From: Streptomyces capillispiralis | Lineage (GTDB): Bacteria > Actinomycetota > Actinomycetes > Streptomycetales > Streptomycetaceae | Assembly: GCF_007829875.1 (NCBI RefSeq) | Contig: NZ_VIWV01000001.1 | Coordinates: 7,824,001 to 7,888,000, forward strand | Length of the DNA stretch: 64,000 bases | Direction of reading: 5' to 3' | Part shown: piece after piece, positions 63,979-64,000 of the stretch | How the letters are laid out: every line of letters starts with the position of its first letter | Position numbering within the stretch: position 1 is the first letter of the stretch | Program-made: the position numbers and the translations under genes | Notes under the pieces: generated by a model | What the model was told of the DNA's origin: nothing | The model's database searches: none | Seen by the model: only the letters and a program-made list of their open reading frames with translations

Positions 63979-64000
63979 ACGCCGACACCGTTGTCCGAGC

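Overview
The window is high-GC actinobacterial DNA, most likely from a Streptomyces. The evidence is strong third-position G/C, GTG and TTG starts, ATGA-coupled operons, IdeR/DmdR1-type iron boxes, a conservon (DUF742, GTPase and P450 genes), XRE-DUF5753 regulators and a Methyltransf_19 gene. All readings are by eye; no database search was run.

Region 1 (1-20.2 kb) is the right part of a hydroxamate siderophore locus. A 5'-truncated NRPS with four adenylation domains and a terminal condensation domain is coupled to an MbtH-like gene. A convergent pair of ABC half-exporters follows, then a divergent FecCD-type import operon. The two transport operons are separated by two iron boxes. Module 3 carries the N5-hydroxyornithine code and module 2 a serine-type code. 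With near-identical flanking modules 1 and 4, this fits a tetrapeptide of the erythrochelin/foroxymithine kind.

Region 2 (20.2-31.8 kb) holds a pirin gene, a metallo-beta-lactamase-fold hydrolase with a TetR regulator, and a second broken copy of the pirin 3' end beyond them. Then come a two-component system with an ABC transporter and a secreted esterase, a quinone-oxidoreductase/MarR pair, and a frameshifted Old Yellow Enzyme gene.

Region 3 (31.9-43.5 kb) is a mobile, defence-like accessory island. It has a stand-alone LanC-like cyclase, a frameshifted IS5-type transposase, and a three-gene operon headed by a cysteine-rich bacteriocin candidate (14 Cys in its last 61 residues). A decayed Tn3 transposase and a second Tn3-like fragment flank a convergent pair: a NACHT NTPase with a glycine-rich membrane tail, and a small Bell-like protein. 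The two proteins share the short motif GPVVQGRDF, at the N-terminus of the NTPase and near the C-terminus of the small protein. This is the arrangement of NLR/effector pairs that signal through amyloid motifs, and it is the most interesting item in the window. A DHFR-like gene and a SUKH gene close the island.

Region 4 (43.5-56 kb) contains several small secreted proteins, a virginiamycin-B-lyase-like propeller, an alpha/beta hydrolase, a MerR regulator, an MFS exporter divergent from an XRE regulator, and a regulatory group of HATPase, XRE-DUF5753 and methyltransferase. Region 5 (56-64 kb) has a GNAT gene, a WYL regulator, an AlkZ-like winged-helix gene, and the distal part of a conservon: DUF742, GTPase, an EXXR-less P450 of CYP157 type, a second P450 and an enoyl-CoA hydratase. 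The proximal part of the conservon lies beyond the right edge.
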